A stretch of 64,000 nt of DNA from JANNAT01 sp031384605 (GCA_031384605.1 JANNAT010000141.1:62001-126000), one strand, 5' to 3'. Counted from the stretch's first letter, positions 26,199 through 35,510 are shown. Program-made: numbers and translations. Notes: generated from the letters alone by a model not told the origin.

Positions 26199-27256
26199 TG
26201 GTGCAACCTGTTCGGCTGTTGATCCTTGGCACGGGCGGCATGGCCAACAACCATGCCGAAGGTTTCGGTGCGATTGAAGGTGTATCGCTCGTTGCGGGCA
26301 TTGATACCAAGGCTGATCTGCTTGCAAAATTTCAAGACCGCCATCACATCCCCCATGGCTTTGCGTCCATGGATGAGGCCATCGCTTGGGGCCAGTTTGA
26401 TGCGGTCACCAACGTAACGCCTGATGCCGCGCATTTTGCCACGACCTTACCATTTTTGGCGGCGGGCAAGCATGTACTGTGCGAAAAGCCGCTGGCCACC
26501 AATTCCGCCGATGCAGATGCGATGGTGGCGGCAGCCGCATCGGCGGGCGTCGTGAACATGGTGAACCTCAGTTATCGCAACGTGGCAGCCCTGCAAAAAG
26601 CCGCCCAGATGGTGCGCGACGGCGCCATCGGCACGGTGCGGCATTTTGAGGCAAGTTACTTGCAAAGCTGGCTGACGCAACCTGCTTGGGGGCATTGGGA
26701 TAAGGAAAGCCAATGGCTATGGCGGCTGTCGACCAAACACGGATCAAAGGGCGTGCTGGGCGATGTTGGCATTCATATCCTTGATTTTGCTACCTTTGTG
26801 GCCGGGTTGAACGCCACCGAAGTGTCGTGCCGTCTGGCCACTTTCCACAAGGCACCGGGGGATCAGATCGGGGAATATCCGCTGGATGCCAATGACAGCG
26901 CCACGATGCAAGTGGTGCTGGAAAACGGCGCGCTGGGCACGATTGGGGCCACCCGCTTTGCATCGGGCCATCTGAACGATCTGCGATTGGGGATTTTTGG
27001 CGACAAAGGCGGGCTGGAGGTGAGTTATGAAAATAACGTCAGCAAATTGCGCGCCTGTCTCGCCGATGATCTGATGACGGGTAAGTGGCACGACGTTGAC
27101 ACGCCGGTTTTGCCAACGATCTATCAACGCTTTATCGCCGCCATTCGCGGCACCGGGCCTGCGGATCCGGATTTCGCGCGCGGGGCAGCCCTGCAGCGGT
27201 TGCTTGACCGGGCCGAACAATCGGCGGGTCAGGGCGGGCTAAGTTTACGCGTCTAA
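26198..27256 (+). CDS. thuB: Gfo/Idh/MocA-family oxidoreductase, ThuB-like
   Basis: 352-residue NAD(P)-dependent sugar dehydrogenase. The N-terminal Rossmann loop is LLILGTGGMANNHAEGF. The EKP motif is in HVLCEKPLATNS, and the substrate-domain segment SKGVLGDVGIHILDFATF supplies the catalytic His/Asp region. In rhizobia the homologue oxidises disaccharides at C3. The ATG at 26198 overlaps the thuA stop (TGATG); an upstream GTG at 26195 is less likely. Its 3' end overlaps the convergent hydrolase gene by 12 bases. Confidence 0.88.
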   Translation: MVQPVRLLILGTGGMANNHAEGFGAIEGVSLVAGIDTKADLLAKFQDRHHIPHGFASMDEAIAWGQFDAVTNVTPDAAHFATTLPFLAAGKHVLCEKPLATNSADADAMVAAAASAGVVNMVNLSYRNVAALQKAAQMVRDGAIGTVRHFEASYLQSWLTQPAWGHWDKESQWLWRLSTKHGSKGVLGDVGIHILDFATFVAGLNATEVSCRLATFHKAPGDQIGEYPLDANDSATMQVVLENGALGTIGATRFASGHLNDLRLGIFGDKGGLEVSYENNVSKLRACLADDLMTGKWHDVDTPVLPTIYQRFIAAIRGTGPADPDFARGAALQRLLDRAEQSAGQGGLSLRV

Positions 27257-28015
27257 GAATACCCTGACCGTCTCTTCAAATTCGCGGGGGCGGTCGGCGT
27301 GCAGCCAATGACTTGCCCCCGGCAGTTTGGCAAACCGCGCCTTGGGAAACAGCGTCAGGATCGTTTCGCGATATGCGGGGCGCACATAATCAGACAGCGC
27401 ACCCGTCAGGAACAGGGTGGGGCCACTGAATTGCCCTTGGGTTGCGGGCCAGCCGACAATTTTCGGCATTTCCGCCGCCAGCACATCCAAATTCAGCCGC
27501 CACTGCGGTGGATCGCTGCGCAAATCCAGCGATTGCAGGAAAAATGCGCGCAAGGCCGCATCGGGCTCGGTTTCGGCCAGCCGCACATCGGCGTCTTGAC
27601 GGCTGGTCAGCCCCGTCAGATCCATGCCTTGCATTGCGCGCACGTGCCGGGTTTGGTCGTGACTATAGGCCACAGGCGCGATGTCGGCGACCACCAGCTT
27701 GCGGATCAACACGCCATCGGTCAGCGCCAGTTGCATCGCAGCCTTACCGCCCATCGAATGGCCCAGAAGATCGGCATGGCCCCCGACGCTGGCAATCACT
27801 TCGGCCAGATCAGCGGCCATATCGGGATAGCTATGGCTGGCATAACGCGGGCTGACCCCGTGATTGCGCATATCAACGGCAATCACATCGCGGCTGTCGG
27901 CCAAGCGCCGCGCAATTACCCCCCAATTGCGCCCAGACCCATAAAGCCCATGCGCGATGATCAGGGGCGGCGCGGTTTTGGGCGCGGTGGCGGGGTGCAG
28001 GATCGTGGCTAACAT
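27245..28015 (-). CDS. Alpha/beta-fold hydrolase (YbfF-like esterase)
   Basis: 256-residue alpha/beta hydrolase. The oxyanion loop is IAHGLYGSGRNWG, the nucleophile elbow is GHSMGGKAAM, the acid region follows LFLTGALSDYV, and the catalytic His is in GASHWLHADRP. It resembles the YbfF esterase group; the natural substrate is unknown. It is cytoplasmic and lacks a signal peptide. It converges with thuB, with a 12-base overlap of coding ends. Confidence 0.87.
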   Translation of the reverse strand: MLATILHPATAPKTAPPLIIAHGLYGSGRNWGVIARRLADSRDVIAVDMRNHGVSPRYASHSYPDMAADLAEVIASVGGHADLLGHSMGGKAAMQLALTDGVLIRKLVVADIAPVAYSHDQTRHVRAMQGMDLTGLTSRQDADVRLAETEPDAALRAFFLQSLDLRSDPPQWRLNLDVLAAEMPKIVGWPATQGQFSGPTLFLTGALSDYVRPAYRETILTLFPKARFAKLPGASHWLHADRPREFEETVRVFLDA

Positions 28016-28109
28016 GCCGCCCCTTCTAGCGCGCGGTGCGCCAAGGGGCCAGAGTGGTTGAAGCGTTGCGCGGGCATCAGTATACCGCGTCCATAGTCAG
28101 GGGAAAAAG

Positions 28110-28490
28110 ATGAGCGCAGTCACGATTCAGCAGATGGCCGACAGGGTGGCGGGGCTGCTGGAAGAACGGATGCGCATGCGCGGCGTGGGTTTGGCGGAAA
28201 AGCTGGCGCGCGGTGGGCGGATGTTGCCGCGCCGCGTGCGTGCAGCGGCCGAATTTTTGGCGCAGGCAGCCATCTTGGCCCAGAATGCCAAACTGTTGAT
28301 GCAGATCGACAATGCGGCGGTTGCCGAAGCTTATGACATTTGCCTGCGCCATTTGGGTGGCGTGGATGCAGCCGACAGGCGGCGCGGTGTGATTGTCGGC
28401 GTGGCCGCGTCAATCGCGTTTTCAGTGCTGGCGGTGACGGTGTTGTTGGGCGTGGTGCTTTACTGGCGCGGGTTTATTTTGGCCGGATAA
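28110..28490 (+). CDS. Small protein with C-terminal membrane helix, unknown function
   Basis: 126 residues. The first 95 are soluble, basic and helical (QMADRVAGLLEERMRMRGVGLAEKL begins the pattern); one hydrophobic helix follows at the end (GVIVGVAASIAFSVLAVTVLLGVVLYW). I do not recognise the family. Gene-like codon use and gaggggaaaaagATG support it being real. Its last 31 bases overlap the 3' end of the convergent DUF817 gene. Confidence 0.65.
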   Translation: MSAVTIQQMADRVAGLLEERMRMRGVGLAEKLARGGRMLPRRVRAAAEFLAQAAILAQNAKLLMQIDNAAVAEAYDICLRHLGGVDAADRRRGVIVGVAASIAFSVLAVTVLLGVVLYWRGFILAG

Positions 28491-29305
28491 AGCGCTGACC
28501 GGCTGACTAGCGTGACGGTCACAAACGCCACATACAGCAGCAAATACCACGATCCCAGCTTGGCAATGCTGACCCAATGATCGGGCCGCTGCCCGGTATA
28601 GGCCCAAGTGCCCGTCGCCGTGCCGATGTTTTCGGCCACCCAAAGGGCCGCACTCGACAAAAATGCGGCCACGGGCAACGGCATCCACCAATCGCGCGCC
28701 GAGATGCGAAACCAGATGCGGGTGCGCCCGAAAATCAGCACTGTGGCGATGAACAGGGGCATACGGATGTCGATCACAAAGTGATGCGCGAAAAAGTTGA
28801 CATAGATCGCGGCGGCCAGCACAAACGTCACCCATAGCGGCGGGTAGGGCGCAAAGCGCATGTCAAAAATGCGGATCACGCGGGCCATATAGCTGCCAAC
28901 GGCCGCATACATGAACCCTGAAAACAGCGGCACGGCCATGATCTTGAAAATCGCCGCTTCGGGGTAAGCCCATGATCCGACATGCACTTTGAACCATTCC
29001 ATCGCCGTGCCTGTCAGATGGAACAGCAAAATCACCCGCGCCTCTTCCCAGGTTTCCAGCTTGAACCACAGAAACGCGGCTTGGGTGGCGATGGCAAACA
29101 CAAACAGTGCGTCATAGCGCCCAATCGGCCAGTCCGCCTGCCACACCAGCTTGGACACAATCAAAGCAATCAAAAGCGACCCGCCGAACAAACATGCCCA
29201 GCCCTGTTTCAGCACGAACATAACGAATTCTGCCAAAGCAAGCGGCAACCGCGCCCGCGCCCAATCACCAAGGCGACGTTCCAGGCGGGGCGTATTGGAG
29301 GTCAT
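28460..29305 (-). CDS. DUF817 integral membrane protein
   Basis: 281-residue membrane protein with about seven hydrophobic helices. The segment LFHLTGTAMEWFKVHVGSWAYPE is characteristic of DUF817. Polar residues in the helices (His, Glu, Asp) could suggest metal or cofactor handling, but function is unknown. It ends within the convergent small membrane-protein gene and begins 57 bases downstream of glyA on the same strand. Confidence 0.82.
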   Translation of the reverse strand: MTSNTPRLERRLGDWARARLPLALAEFVMFVLKQGWACLFGGSLLIALIVSKLVWQADWPIGRYDALFVFAIATQAAFLWFKLETWEEARVILLFHLTGTAMEWFKVHVGSWAYPEAAIFKIMAVPLFSGFMYAAVGSYMARVIRIFDMRFAPYPPLWVTFVLAAAIYVNFFAHHFVIDIRMPLFIATVLIFGRTRIWFRISARDWWMPLPVAAFLSSAALWVAENIGTATGTWAYTGQRPDHWVSIAKLGSWYLLLYVAFVTVTLVSRSALYPAKINPRQ

Positions 29306-29361
29306 GTCACGGGATCATCCAAACGACGCGCTTTGCCGAAAGACACTGCGCGCCTCGGTGA

Positions 29362-30657
29362 TCAAAGTCCGGGATAAATCGGGAACTGCTCACACATGGC
29401 TTCAACTTTGGCTTTCACCGCCGCTTCAACCGCCGCGTTGCCGTCTTCACCGTGTGCGGCCAATCCATCAACCACTTCGACAATCCAATCGCCGATCAGA
29501 CGAAACTCAACTTCGGTAAAGCCCCGCGTGGTGCCCGCAGGGGTGCCAAGCCGGATGCCGGAGGTGATCGTTGGCTTTTCGGTATCAAACGGAATGCCGT
29601 TTTTGTTGCAGGTGATATGGGCGCGCCCCAAGGCCTTTTCGGTGGCATTGCCCTTAACGCCTTTGGGGCGCAAATCAACCAGCATAAGGTGCGTATCGGT
29701 GCCACCGGTGACGGTGCCAAGCCCGCCTTTCATCAGCTGATCCGCCAAAGCTTGGGCGTTTTTGATGACCTGCGCCTGATAGCCTTTGAAGCCCGGGCGC
29801 AGCGCCTCGCCGAACGCCACGGCTTTGGCAGCGATCACGTGCATCAGGTGGCCGCCTTGAATGCCGGGAAAAATCGCCGAATTGAACTTTTTGCCCAACG
29901 CCTCATCATTGGTCAGGATCATCCCGCCCCGCGGGCCGCGCAGGGTTTTATGGGTGGTGGTGGTGGCGGCATGGGCATGCGGGAAGGGCGATGGATACAG
30001 CCCCGCCGCAACCAGCCCCGCGAAATGCGCCATATCGACCAGCAGATAGGCCCCGACAGAATCCGCAATCGCGCGCATGCGGGCAAAGTCGATGATGCGC
30101 GGAATGGCAGACCCACCGGCGATGATCATCTTGGGGTTATGTTCACTCGCCAGCGCCTGCACCTGATCGTAATCCAGCGTCAGGTCTTGCTTGCGCACGC
30201 CGTATTGGATGGCATTGAACCACTTGCCCGATTGGTTGGGGGCCGCCCCATGCGTCAGATGCCCGCCTGCATCCAAAGACATGCCCAAAATCGTGTCGCC
30301 GGGCTTCAGCAGCGCCTGAAACACGCCTTGGTTCGCCTGGCTGCCGGAATTCGGCTGCACATTGGCATAGGTCACGCCAAACAACTGACAGGCGCGGTCA
30401 ATCGCCAAGGTTTCTGCCACATCAACAAACTGACAGCCGCCATAATACCGCTTGCCCGGATAGCCTTCGGCGTATTTGTTAGTCATCACCGAGCCTTGCG
30501 CCTCCATCACCGCGCGGGACACGATGTTTTCAGACGCAATCAACTCGATCTCGTGGCGCTGACGGCCCAACTCGGACGTGATCGACCCGAACAGTTCGGG
30601 GTCACGCGACGCAAGGGTTTCGGTGAAAAAGCCGGTATCGCGGTGCGCTGCGTTCAT
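29362..30657 (-). CDS. glyA: Serine hydroxymethyltransferase
   Basis: 431-residue PLP enzyme that interconverts serine and glycine with tetrahydrofolate and 5,10-methylene-THF. The PLP lysine is Lys237 in TTTTHKTLRGPRGG. Other family segments are HEIELIASENIVSRAV, YAEGYPGKRYYGGC and QPNSGSQANQGV. An aaggag lies 7 bases before the ATG. It works with the glycine cleavage operon at 16-20 kb in one-carbon flux. A 438-residue antisense frame over it is a coding shadow. Confidence 0.96.
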   Translation of the reverse strand: MNAAHRDTGFFTETLASRDPELFGSITSELGRQRHEIELIASENIVSRAVMEAQGSVMTNKYAEGYPGKRYYGGCQFVDVAETLAIDRACQLFGVTYANVQPNSGSQANQGVFQALLKPGDTILGMSLDAGGHLTHGAAPNQSGKWFNAIQYGVRKQDLTLDYDQVQALASEHNPKMIIAGGSAIPRIIDFARMRAIADSVGAYLLVDMAHFAGLVAAGLYPSPFPHAHAATTTTHKTLRGPRGGMILTNDEALGKKFNSAIFPGIQGGHLMHVIAAKAVAFGEALRPGFKGYQAQVIKNAQALADQLMKGGLGTVTGGTDTHLMLVDLRPKGVKGNATEKALGRAHITCNKNGIPFDTEKPTITSGIRLGTPAGTTRGFTEVEFRLIGDWIVEVVDGLAAHGEDGNAAVEAAVKAKVEAMCEQFPIYPGL

Positions 30658-30870
30658 CTGCGTCTCCTTAAGCGGGGCGTGCGTGCGGGGTTCACAGCGA
30701 TATCTAGGGCAAGGGTGCCGTTTGGGAAAGGTAAGAAAACGACTCTCGCAGGGATGGCTGCGAAATAACTGATCCTATCGGAAACCTTTGGGCAAAACCA
30801 AAACAGAACGAGGGGGTTGAGTTTGCCCGCCCGCCTTGCCAAGACTGTGACAAAGCAAAAGGACCGCGAC

Positions 30871-31635
30871 GTGCCATTCAAACGGATCGCCTTCAAAGCC
30901 AGCCCCGCCCCCGCCGCCCAAGAGGCGTTGGCAGTGCTGACGGCCTTGCACGGTCAGGTTGACGTTGGCGTGGCAGATGTCGTTGTGGCCTTGGGCGGCG
31001 ACGGGTTCATGTTGCAAAGTCTGCACGAAATCGAAGGCATGGACGTGCCGGTTTACGGGATGAACTGCGGCACCATCGGTTTTTTGATGAACACCTTTGC
31101 GATTGATGATCTGCCTGCGCGACTGGCTGCAGCCGAAGAGGCGATGATCAACCCGCTGGCGATGCGGGCGGTTTGCATGGACGGGTCAGTAACACATGCC
31201 CTTGCGATCAACGAAGTTTCCCTGCTGCGCGCAGGTCCGCAGGCGGCAAAATTGCGGATTTCCGTCGATGGCAAGGAACGCCTTTCGGAACTGGTTTGCG
31301 ATGGTGTGTTGTTGGCCACCCCTGCGGGATCGACGGCCTATAACTATTCCGCCCATGGCCCGATCCTGCCAATCGGATCGGATGTGCTGGCGCTGACGCC
31401 GATGGCCGCGTTCCGGCCCAGGCGTTGGCGCGGGGCTTTGCTGCCGAAATCAGTGGTGGTGCGGTTTGATGTGCTGGACCCTGAAAAGCGCCCGGTGCGC
31501 GCAGATGCCGACAGCCGGCCGGTGCCTGATGTGGTGTCGGTGGAAGTATGGTCAGAACCAAAAGTGCAGCACCGGATATTGTTTGATCCCGGGCATGGGT
31601 TGGAAGAACGCCTGATCGTCGAGCAATTCGCCTGA
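30871..31635 (+). CDS. nadK: NAD kinase
   Basis: 254-residue ATP-NAD kinase that makes NADP. The GGDG motif is in VVALGGDGFML, followed by YGMNCGTIGFLMN and ATPAGSTAYNYSAHGPILP, all typical. I choose the GTG at 30871 (MPFKRIAFKASPAP) because aaaagga precedes it and the family starts there; an upstream TTG at 30817 would add 18 untypical residues. It is divergent from glyA and convergent with the response regulator, separated by a double palindrome. Confidence 0.92.
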   Translation: MPFKRIAFKASPAPAAQEALAVLTALHGQVDVGVADVVVALGGDGFMLQSLHEIEGMDVPVYGMNCGTIGFLMNTFAIDDLPARLAAAEEAMINPLAMRAVCMDGSVTHALAINEVSLLRAGPQAAKLRISVDGKERLSELVCDGVLLATPAGSTAYNYSAHGPILPIGSDVLALTPMAAFRPRRWRGALLPKSVVVRFDVLDPEKRPVRADADSRPVPDVVSVEVWSEPKVQHRILFDPGHGLEERLIVEQFA

Positions 31636-31646
31636 CACGCCGGTGC

Positions 31647-31690
31647 CAAATTTTTTCGAAAAAATTTGCAAAATCCTTCGAAGGATTTTG
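31647..31690. repeat. Two abutting 22-bp perfect palindromes
   Basis: First palindrome 31647-31668 (half caaattttttc), second 31669-31690 (half caaaatccttc), each exactly self-complementary and directly adjacent. They lie between the convergent nadK and response-regulator genes, where they could terminate both transcripts. A copy with the second unit truncated is at 17522. Confidence 0.75.
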
Positions 31691-31695
31691 AAGGG

Positions 31696-33114
31696 TCAGC
31701 GCTTTGCCCAGCCCTCAATCTTGCGATAAAGGGTTGAAGGTGACAGATCCAGCACCCGCGCAGCTTTGGGAACCGAACCGTTGAACCGCGCCAGTGTTGC
31801 CTCTATCACCAGGCGTTCCACTTCTGCCAAGGGTCTTCCCAAAACGGCGTCCAGATCAAGTGCCGTTGGGGCAATCGTTGCCTCGACTGACGCCAAAGCC
31901 GGCGCTGGGGCAATGCTTTGGTGCAACGTGTCGGGCAACATCGCCGTGGTAACAACGCCACCCTCATGCAACACAACAATGTTTCGGATGACGTTCAGCA
32001 ATTGGCGCACGTTGCCGGGCCAATCCAAGCTGCGAAACAGCGACTGCACGTCAGCCTGCAGTCCGTCGAACTGTTTGCCCTCTTCGCTGGCAAAGCGGGT
32101 CAGGGCTGTTTCAGCAATTTCGATCACATCGTCACGCCGATCGCGCAAGGCGGGCATGTGGATCGGCACCACGAACAAGCGGTAAAACAAATCCTCGCGA
32201 AACTGCCCGCGCCGCACGGCCTCCATCGGATCACGGTTGGTGGCGCAAATGATGCGCACATTTACCTTGCGTGGGCGCGTGGCCCCAACAGGCACCACCG
32301 TGGTGGTTTGCAAAAATCGCAGCAGTTTGGTTTGCAGCGCAGGGGCCATTTCGCAAATCTCGTCCAAAAACAGCGTGCCGCCATCTGCCGCTGTGGCCGC
32401 CCCCTGTTTGTCGGAAATTGCCCCGGTAAAGCTGCCTTTCATATGGCCGAACACTTCGGATTCCAACAAATCTTGCGGAATAGCGCCGCAGTTCAGCGCA
32501 ATAAATGGCCCCGCCGCGCGGGCCGAATTGCCGTGCACCGCCAGCGCACACAGCTCTTTTCCAGTGCCACTTTCGCCGGTGATGAAGACCGTCGCCATGG
32601 ATTTTGCAACCGAGGCAATCTTGGCATGGATCCGCGCCATGGCGTCAGAACTGCCAATAAAGGCCGACGCGTTCAACGAGATTTGCGCCGCCGCTGCGCC
32701 CTTGGCCGCGCTGCGGCGAGGGGAAACAATGCCGCCTGCATTGGTGACCGCATTCAGCAGTTTCACCTCATCAAACGGCTTGACCAGAAATTCATGCGCG
32801 CCCGCCCGCATCGCATCGACGGCCATGTTGACAGAGCCGTGCGCCGTCATCACGATCACATTGGTATCCGGGCGCAGGCGCAACAGCTCTTGCATCAGGT
32901 CCAGCCCGTTTTTGTCGGGCAATACCATGTCCAGCAGCACCAGCTTTGCCCCGGAGGAGCGAAACGCATCCAACCCTTCGGCGGCAGTTGTCGCCGTGAT
33001 TACGGCCAACCCGGCGCTGGTCAGGACGGATCTATACAACAGCATCAACGATGGCGTGTCTTCGATCAACAAGATCGGCGGGCGGGTCGTGGCATGGGGA
33101 ACTGTCACGCTCAT
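31696..33114 (-). CDS. Sigma-54-dependent response regulator (NtrC family)
   Basis: 472 residues with three domains. The receiver domain has phospho-acceptor Asp62 (LVLLDMVLPDKNG). The AAA+ domain has Walker A GESGTGKE, the sigma-54 contact loop GSFTGA (usually GAFTGA) and Walker B GGTLFLDEI. The C-terminal Fis-type helix-turn-helix is KAARVLDLSPSTLYRKIEGW. It would activate RpoN promoters after phosphorylation. Its ATG overlaps the stop of the Hpt gene (ATGA), so Hpt is the likely phosphodonor partner. No histidine kinase is next to it. The organisation resembles LuxU-LuxO; targets unknown. Confidence 0.92.
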   Translation of the reverse strand: MSVTVPHATTRPPILLIEDTPSLMLLYRSVLTSAGLAVITATTAAEGLDAFRSSGAKLVLLDMVLPDKNGLDLMQELLRLRPDTNVIVMTAHGSVNMAVDAMRAGAHEFLVKPFDEVKLLNAVTNAGGIVSPRRSAAKGAAAAQISLNASAFIGSSDAMARIHAKIASVAKSMATVFITGESGTGKELCALAVHGNSARAAGPFIALNCGAIPQDLLESEVFGHMKGSFTGAISDKQGAATAADGGTLFLDEICEMAPALQTKLLRFLQTTTVVPVGATRPRKVNVRIICATNRDPMEAVRRGQFREDLFYRLFVVPIHMPALRDRRDDVIEIAETALTRFASEEGKQFDGLQADVQSLFRSLDWPGNVRQLLNVIRNIVVLHEGGVVTTAMLPDTLHQSIAPAPALASVEATIAPTALDLDAVLGRPLAEVERLVIEATLARFNGSVPKAARVLDLSPSTLYRKIEGWAKR

Positions 33115-33491
33115 GCCGGGTGCGCCAAAGCAGACAACTGATGCAACAGCACCAACGCTGCATCATCAATTGATTGGGCAATTTCGGAAATCATCATGGC
33201 TGCGATCTTTGGGTCTGCCATCGGATCATGCGCACTGTCGTTCAATTGCAAAGCAAGCTTGTGCATTGGCCCGGCGCCTATCGTGCCGGCAAGGCCCATA
33301 ATCACATGGGATTGCGCCCGGATCTGCGGCCAGTCCATGACATGCTGCGCCGTCAGAAGAGCGTGCTTTGCACAAGAAAAGTCAGTCTGCAGTTGGGTTA
33401 ACAAAGCATGCGTGGTGCGGGGCCCCGCCATTGCCAAAAGGCGACCAAACTGCGCTGCATCAACGGCTTTTGAAATCGGATCAGCGGTCAT
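33111..33491 (-). CDS. Hpt-domain phosphotransfer protein
   Basis: 126-residue single-domain histidine phosphotransfer protein. The phosphorylatable His62 lies in AQSHVIMGLAGTIGA, which matches the Hpt consensus HxxKGxxxxxGA except that the usual Lys is Met. The remainder is helical, as expected for a four-helix bundle. It is translationally coupled to the following sigma-54 response regulator and probably relays phosphate from a distant hybrid kinase to it. Confidence 0.8.
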   Translation of the reverse strand: MTADPISKAVDAAQFGRLLAMAGPRTTHALLTQLQTDFSCAKHALLTAQHVMDWPQIRAQSHVIMGLAGTIGAGPMHKLALQLNDSAHDPMADPKIAAMMISEIAQSIDDAALVLLHQLSALAHPA

Positions 33492-33617
33492 CGCTGCCTA
33501 CCGATGATCGACAGGGCGCATAAAGCTGGGCAAAGCTGTAAATTAAGTAAGCGCATCATGGCGCAAAAGGTCGCGCATGGGCCAAGGTTTGTCCAGCCTT
33601 GTGTCCGTTTTATGCAG

Positions 33618-35510
33618 CTAGTCTTGTGCATAGCCCAAAGATTGCATTGCCAGACGGATCTCGTCCAAGATCACGGGATCATCAATTGTGGCGGGCATTT
33701 TCCAGGGCTGCCCATCAGCGATTTTTGCCATGGTGGCGCGCAAAATCTTGCCAGACCGGGTTTTGGGCAATCGGTCAACCACCACAGCCCGTTTGAAATC
33801 AGCCACGGGGCCGATTTTGGTGCGCATCAGGGCAATACATTCAGCAACCACATCAGGGGCGGTGCGCGTGGTGCCTTTGTTCAGGCATAAAAATCCGACG
33901 GGGGCCTGACCCTTTAATGCGTCCGACACCCCGATAACCGCGCATTCGGCAACGTCAGGATGGCTGGCCAACACTTCTTCCATAGCACCTGTAGACAACC
34001 GATGCCCTGCTACGTTGATCACATCATCGGTGCGCGCCATGATGTAAAGATAGCCGTCCTCATCTACAAACCCGGCATCGCCGGTTTCATAAAACCCTTC
34101 AAACCGTGACAAATAGCTTTTGTGAAACCTGTCGTCCGCCTGCCAAAGCGTTGGCAAAGTTCCGGGTGGCAAGGGCAGTTTAACCACAATGGCCCCCAAA
34201 GTGCCAAAGGGAACGGCCAAGCCCGACTCATCGAAGATGCGCACATCATATCCGGGCATCGCCACAGAGGGCGAGCCGATTTTGACAGGCAGGGCCTCGA
34301 TGCCCATCGGATTGGCCGCAATCGCATAGCCGGTTTCGGTTTGCCACCAGTGATCTATCACCGGCACTTTGATATGGGTTTGCGCCCATAATATTGTCGC
34401 GGGATCCGACCGCTCACCTGCCAGATACAACGTTTTAAGGGATGACAGATCATAGCCGGGGGGCAGCGCCCCAAGCGGGTCTTCGCGTTTTATCGCGCGC
34501 AAGGCGGTTGGGGCCGTAAAAAACGCCCGCACCTTGTGATCTTCAATCACCCGCCAGAACGCGCCCGCATCTGGCGTGCCAACCGGTTTGCCTTCGTAAA
34601 CAATCGTCGTGCAGCCCGCAATCAGCGGGGCATAACAGATATAGCTGTGGCCGACGACCCAACCGACATCCGACGCCGCCCAAAATACATCGCCCGGTCC
34701 ACAATCATAGATCGCCCGCATCGTCCAATTCAGCGCCACAAGATGCCCCGCTGTGGGGCGGACAACGCCTTTGGGCGCGCCAGTGGTGCCGGAGGTGTAC
34801 AGAATATAGGCCGGATGATTGCCTGCGACGGGAACGCATTCTGCGGGTGTGACGCCAAACTGAAAACTGTGCCAAGCAACATCACGGCCGGGGATCAGCT
34901 GTGCAACCTCTTGTTCGCGTTGTAAAATCACACAAAAGTCTGGCTTGTGGGTGGCTTGTTCAATCGCTGCATCCAACAACGGTTTATAGTGGATGATGCG
35001 GGACGGCTCTATCCCGCAGGATGCCGCGATAATGGCTTTTGGGGTGCAATCATCAATCCGCACCGCCAGTTCATTGGCCGCAAACCCGCCGAAAACCACC
35101 GAATGGATCGCCCCCAGCCGGGCGCAAGCCAGCATCGCCTCTAACGCTTCGGGCACCATCGGCATATAGATAATCACCCGGTCGCCCGCCACAACGCCCT
35201 TGGCCCGCAAGGCCCCCGCCAAAGACGCGACCCGGGTTTGCAATTCTGCATAGGTGATGGACCGTTTGGTGTGGGTCACCGGGCTGTCGTGGATAATTGC
35301 CACGTTGTCACCCCGTCCAGCCAAAACATGCCGGTCCACTGCGTTCCAGCACGTGTTAACAAGGCTGTCGGTGAACCATTCATACAGTGGCGCGCGGCTG
35401 GTGTTCAGCGCGTGACTAGGTTGTTTCACCCAGTCTATCGCCTGTGCAGCATCCATCCAGAACGCTTCGGGATCGGCGCGCCAGGCGGCATAGGTTTCGG
35501 CATAGGTCAT
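33618..35510 (-). CDS. prpE: Propionate-CoA ligase (acetyl-CoA synthetase family)
   Basis: 630-residue acyl-AMP-forming ligase. The AMP-binding loop is YTSGTTGAPKGVVRPTAGH, with the PrpE-like run VGTPDAGAFWRVIEDH. The motif WWQTETG precedes YETGDAGFVDEDGYLYIMARTDDVINVAGHRLSTGAMEEVL, and the C-terminal catalytic Lys is in TRSGKILRATM. Activates propionate, and often acetate, to the CoA thioester. The ATG at 35510 follows ggagg by 5 bases; the frame opens 5 codons earlier at a TTG. It lies 62 bases downstream of the LAS-type peptidase gene. Confidence 0.9.
   Translation of the reverse strand: MTYAETYAAWRADPEAFWMDAAQAIDWVKQPSHALNTSRAPLYEWFTDSLVNTCWNAVDRHVLAGRGDNVAIIHDSPVTHTKRSITYAELQTRVASLAGALRAKGVVAGDRVIIYMPMVPEALEAMLACARLGAIHSVVFGGFAANELAVRIDDCTPKAIIAASCGIEPSRIIHYKPLLDAAIEQATHKPDFCVILQREQEVAQLIPGRDVAWHSFQFGVTPAECVPVAGNHPAYILYTSGTTGAPKGVVRPTAGHLVALNWTMRAIYDCGPGDVFWAASDVGWVVGHSYICYAPLIAGCTTIVYEGKPVGTPDAGAFWRVIEDHKVRAFFTAPTALRAIKREDPLGALPPGYDLSSLKTLYLAGERSDPATILWAQTHIKVPVIDHWWQTETGYAIAANPMGIEALPVKIGSPSVAMPGYDVRIFDESGLAVPFGTLGAIVVKLPLPPGTLPTLWQADDRFHKSYLSRFEGFYETGDAGFVDEDGYLYIMARTDDVINVAGHRLSTGAMEEVLASHPDVAECAVIGVSDALKGQAPVGFLCLNKGTTRTAPDVVAECIALMRTKIGPVADFKRAVVVDRLPKTRSGKILRATMAKIADGQPWKMPATIDDPVILDEIRLAMQSLGYAQD

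Noticed and set aside
29452..30768. 438-codon open frame antisense to glyA
   Set aside because: Composition (His, Arg, Gln rich) and lack of motifs show a shadow of glyA.
31918..33141. 407-codon plus-strand frame over the response regulator
   Set aside because: Shadow of the sigma-54 regulator; no start signal or domain.
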